Assembly (NCBI GenBank): GCA_002699335.1
Contig: PACG01000111.1
Span: 64,713-120,221, forward strand
Source: Candidatus Poribacteria bacterium
Lineage (GTDB): Bacteria > Poribacteria > WGA-4E > UBA9662
Direction: 5' to 3'
Length of the DNA stretch: 55,509 bases
The position numbers and the translations under genes were made by a program. The notes beneath the pieces are model-generated. The model had not been told where the DNA came from, made no database searches, and saw nothing but the letters and a program-made list of their open reading frames with translations. Below, in pieces: positions 54,983 through 55,509 of the stretch; position 1 is the first letter of the stretch; each line of letters begins with the position of its first letter.

Positions 54983-55509
54983 ATGAAGACAAACCCCTTC
55001 AAATCACCGGGACAATGGTACCGAGGTAACACCCATAGCCATAGCACGGAGTCGGACGGACGGCTGCCAATGGATGAACGTTTCGCCGCCTATCGTGAAC
55101 ACAGTTACGACTTTCTGGTCTTAACCGATCATCGTACCGTCAACGATGTTTCCAGCTTTAGCACGGATGGTTTCTTAGCCATTTCCGGCAGTGAAGTCCA
55201 CCCTTCAAATCCCTATGGTGGTGATACTTACCATATTGTGGCCATCGACGTTCACGAACGGATCAATTGTACGGAACTTCATCCCAATGACGTGATTCAG
55301 GAGATCAAGAGTCAGGGGGGCGAAGCGGTGCTGTGCCATCCCTACTGGTGTGGACACACGCTGCTGGACTATCTACCCTTGCACGACTATTTCGCTGTTG
55401 AAGTCTATAACGATACTTGCATGGGTATTGGGAAGGGGTTCTCTGAGCAGGCCTGGGATGAACTGCTGGATAAGGCCGGCCGTGTATACGGTATCTCAGC
55501 AGACGATTC
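54983..55509 (+). CDS. PHP-domain metal-dependent phosphoesterase, partial (cut by window end)
   Basis: ATG 54983 with AGGAGA at good spacing; open to the window edge, 175 codons visible. PHP motifs: RGNTHSHSTESDGRLP (two metal-binding His and Asp), FLVLTDHRTVND, and GGEAVLCHPYWCG (His). It is probably a secreted or cytoplasmic phosphoesterase acting on a small phosphate ester. No signal peptide seen. Part of a plus-strand pair with the oxidoreductase upstream. Confidence 0.88.
   Translation, partial: MKTNPFKSPGQWYRGNTHSHSTESDGRLPMDERFAAYREHSYDFLVLTDHRTVNDVSSFSTDGFLAISGSEVHPSNPYGGDTYHIVAIDVHERINCTELHPNDVIQEIKSQGGEAVLCHPYWCGHTLLDYLPLHDYFAVEVYNDTCMGIGKGFSEQAWDELLDKAGRVYGISADD

Overview
The window (about 55.5 kb, close to 48% G+C by eye) looks like chromosome of an uncultured bacterium of the Candidatus Poribacteria type. 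This is inference: secreted proteins mix WD40, fibronectin-III, cohesin-like and dockerin modules and end in a FlgD-like tail opened by the motif YPNPFNPETW, and they sit beside many Gfo/Idh/MocA oxidoreductases, SDRs, an enolase-superfamily enzyme, a sulfatase and a PHP protein. No rRNA, tRNA, CRISPR array or insertion sequence was recognised. All genes read with the standard code.

Left part (1-12.2 kb): a decayed fragment, a WD40/cohesin/dockerin protein, a three-gene run (CBS/CorC-like protein, 40-residue membrane peptide, orphan ABC solute-binding protein), a comF pseudogene behind a foldable leader, a protein with an Hfq-like C-terminus downstream of a second dockerin protein, bioA, and a nitrilase-family hydrolase.

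Ether-lipid locus (12.3-19.5 kb): the most interesting region. A strong sigma-70-like promoter with a 14-bp perfect palindrome at the expected transcription start precedes a 1475-residue four-part enzyme (fatty acyl reductase, AMP ligase, acyl carrier protein, PlsC acyltransferase), an alkyl-DHAP synthase very like the eukaryotic peroxisomal enzyme, and an SDR fit to reduce alkyl-DHAP. Together they could make 1-alkyl-glycerol-3-phosphate. An NtrC-like regulator with a modified receiver domain follows.

Core part (21.3-35.1 kb): on the minus strand argC, a double-stranded-RNA-binding-domain protein, then murD-ftsW-murG-murC-ftsQ-ftsA, with murB divergent. ftsZ is missing from its usual place after ftsA. 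A Gfo/Idh/MocA gene and groES-groEL, with a clear promoter and a clear terminator, follow.

Right part (35.2-55.5 kb): a gene graveyard. Intact genes (PqaA-like hydrolase, metallophosphoesterase, aberrant aldo/keto reductase, DUF983-like protein, SDR, enolase-superfamily enzyme, epimerase, Gfo/Idh/MocA, PHP) alternate with pseudogenes: a glycosidase-like fragment, an O-methyltransferase, the C-terminus of RtcB, a mannonate dehydratase, a formylglycine-generating enzyme, a sulfatase, a glycosidase-like protein and a deacetylase-like protein. The sulfatase has lost the Arg of its CxPSR motif and lies next to the broken formylglycine-generating enzyme, which suggests joint loss of sulfated-glycan use. 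The core genes are intact, so the pattern points to reductive decay of accessory carbohydrate genes, as in a symbiont; assembly errors at homopolymers could explain some frameshifts but not the nonsense codons.
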